Source of the DNA: Deltaproteobacteria bacterium
GTDB lineage: Bacteria > Myxococcota > B64-G9
Length of the DNA stretch: 5,649 bases
Assembly: GCA_030591745.1 (NCBI GenBank)
Contig: JAUVAM010000303.1
Location: 1 to 5,649, forward strand
Reading direction: 5' to 3'
The first letter of the stretch is position 1. Each line of letters starts with the position of its first letter. Positions 4,418 through 5,649 of this stretch are shown here, in pieces. A program made the position numbers and the translations under genes. Below the pieces are notes generated by a model, which saw only the letters and a list, made by a program, of their open reading frames with translations, did not search any database and was not told the origin of the DNA.

Positions 4418-5649
4418 CTAAAAGCCGATTTGCCGTTTGATGGCTTCGATGGCTTCACGCACCGAAGGGTCGGTTTCTATTAGCTTTTCAACATTTCTGA
4501 CGGCGCTGATGGCCGTAGAGTGATCTTTATTGAAGCGGTTGCCGATGTCAGGGTAAGTGGCATTCAAGTACTTGCGGCTGAGGTACATGGATATTTGCCT
4601 TGGCCGAGAGATGGAGCGATGACGCCGGTTGCCCTTCAGTTCGGCTATCTTGATATTAAAAAACGAGCAAACCACTTTTTGTACATCCTCGATGGACAAA
4701 GGAGATGCGCCGCCAAGGGTGTCTTTAAGAACATCCTTGGCGAAATCCATGGTGATGGGTTTGCCGTACATGGAGGCAAAAGCGCCCAGTCGCTTCAATG
4801 AGCCCTCTATCTCGCGAACGTTGGTTTTGACAGAGGAAGCGATATACATGGCCACGTCATCCGGCACATCCAGGCCTTCGCTCTCGGCCTTTTTTTGAAG
4901 AATTGCGATGCGGGTCTCAATCTCAGGTGGCTGAATGTCCGCGATGAGACCCCATTGGAATCGCGTCCTGAGCCTGTCCTCCAACTGGGGAATCTCCTGG
5001 GGATAGCGATCCGAGGTGATGATGATCTGGCGGTGGGACTCGTAGAGACTGTTGAAGGTATAGAAAAACTCTTCCTGGGTGCGCACCTTGCCTGAGATGA
5101 ACTGGATGTCATCAAGCAAGAGGAGATCACAGTTGTTCCGGTATTTTTCACGGAAGGCATCCATGCGTGTGTTTCGAATGGAGTGGATGAGTTCGTTGAC
5201 GAAGGTTTCGGTTGAGGTGTAGAGCACCCGGGCATTCGGGTTATCGTGAAAGACTTTATGGGCGATGGCGTTGAGCAGATGGGTTTTACCCAATCCAGCC
5301 CACCCATACAGAAATAAAGGGTTATAGGCCCCGCCGGGGTTCTCCGCCACATTCATGCTGGCGGCGAAGGCCAATTGATTGGAAGGGCCCACAACAAACT
5401 CTTCGAAGACGTAACGAGGATTGAGACCCGTTTTGCGGATGGCTTCCACCGTGGTCATCCGGTCCGAAGCCTCTTCCGCGGCCCGCTTTTCTTCGACACT
5501 CGCCGCCTGCCTGGCGGCCTTCAACTCGGCCGATCGCTCGGGCATCTCAACGATGCGCAGCACCACCTTGACGATATCCGGGCCGATGCTGGAGTATTCC
5601 TCCTGGATGATGTCCTTCAGGCCGTGGTCCTTGATCCAGTCTCGAGTGA
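4418..5649 (-). CDS. dnaA: Chromosomal replication initiator protein DnaA (5' end outside window)
   Basis: DnaA is the AAA+ ATPase that binds DnaA boxes, forms a filament and melts oriC. The visible 409 residues run from the right window edge to the TAG at 4420-4418; numbering starts at the first whole codon, 5647. Residues 1-33 (with TRDWIKDHGLKDI and VVLRIVEM) look like the end of domain I, so the in-frame GTG at 5566 is internal and the true start lies beyond 5649. A charged Ala/Glu/Arg-rich linker (domain II) follows at about 37-65. Domain III has NPRYVFEEFVVG (76-87), Walker A GWAGLGKT (115-122), Walker B LLLLDD (175-180), sensor I TSDR (211-214), the arginine-finger region LEDRLRTRFQWGL (222-234) and sensor II TNVREIEG (275-282). 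Domain IV has the basic loop GNRRHRSISRPRQ (339-351) and the signature DHST (375-378) that reads the DnaA box. Walker A is unusual: GWAGLGKT instead of the common GGVGLGKT or GNSGLGKT. Confidence 0.98.
   Translation of the reverse strand, partial: TRDWIKDHGLKDIIQEEYSSIGPDIVKVVLRIVEMPERSAELKAARQAASVEEKRAAEEASDRMTTVEAIRKTGLNPRYVFEEFVVGPSNQLAFAASMNVAENPGGAYNPLFLYGWAGLGKTHLLNAIAHKVFHDNPNARVLYTSTETFVNELIHSIRNTRMDAFREKYRNNCDLLLLDDIQFISGKVRTQEEFFYTFNSLYESHRQIIITSDRYPQEIPQLEDRLRTRFQWGLIADIQPPEIETRIAILQKKAESEGLDVPDDVAMYIASSVKTNVREIEGSLKRLGAFASMYGKPITMDFAKDVLKDTLGGASPLSIEDVQKVVCSFFNIKIAELKGNRRHRSISRPRQISMYLSRKYLNATYPDIGNRFNKDHSTAISAVRNVEKLIETDPSVREAIEAIKRQIGF

Noticed and set aside
4410..4428. Possible hairpin TCGGC...GCCGA across the dnaA stop codon
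   Set aside because: The stem is five base pairs with a nine-base loop and no T-run follows on the dnaA strand, so an intrinsic terminator is not supported.
4807..5352. A 181-codon open frame on the minus strand
   Set aside because: It is a shifted frame inside dnaA, rich in Ser, Pro and Arg with no family signature. The dnaA frame over the same bases is unmistakable.

Overview
The window is a bacterial chromosomal replication-initiation locus. On the minus strand, in transcription order from the right edge, it carries dnaA (5' end cut off by the window), a 263-nt dnaA-dnaN intergenic region with the hallmarks of an origin of replication, dnaN, recF, and a large sodium:solute symporter (SSS) gene in the slot where gyrB often sits. 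On the plus strand, the last 37 codons of an amidohydrolase enter from the left edge and meet the symporter gene tail to tail with no base between the two stop codons.

Organism: base composition is balanced to slightly GC-rich. Two of the four starts are not ATG or are ambiguous (recF is GTG, the symporter GTG/ATG). The DnaN opening (MEF.I....L...LYRAQGIVEKK..MPIL) is, from memory, most like Myxococcota and other former Deltaproteobacteria. That placement is an inference with modest confidence. The gene order dnaA-dnaN-recF is widespread and not diagnostic by itself.

Layout: 1-116, amidohydrolase C-terminus (+). 117-1904, SSS transporter (-). 1904-3016, recF (-), sharing one base with the transporter start (TGATG). 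3039-4154, dnaN (-), with a strong AGGAGG ribosome binding site. 4155-4417, candidate oriC. 4418-5649, dnaA (-), with AAA+ and DNA-binding domains complete and domain I only partly visible. The reading frame stays open to the window edge, so the GTG at 5566 is not the real start.

The genes make functional sense together. DnaA would bind the boxes in 4239-4388 and open the AT-rich stretch at about 4184-4234. DnaN is the replicative sliding clamp. RecF helps load RecA at gaps behind stalled forks. The symporter looks like a passenger that is translationally coupled to recF; nothing in its sequence links it to replication.

The most interesting structure is non-coding. At 4203-4247 an AT-rich tandem octamer, five consecutive DnaA-trio triplets, a GGGC linker and a DnaA-box-like nonamer lie in the same order and orientation as the basal unwinding system known from the Bacillus subtilis origin. 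I saw no tRNA, rRNA, CRISPR array, insertion sequence or convincing intrinsic terminator.
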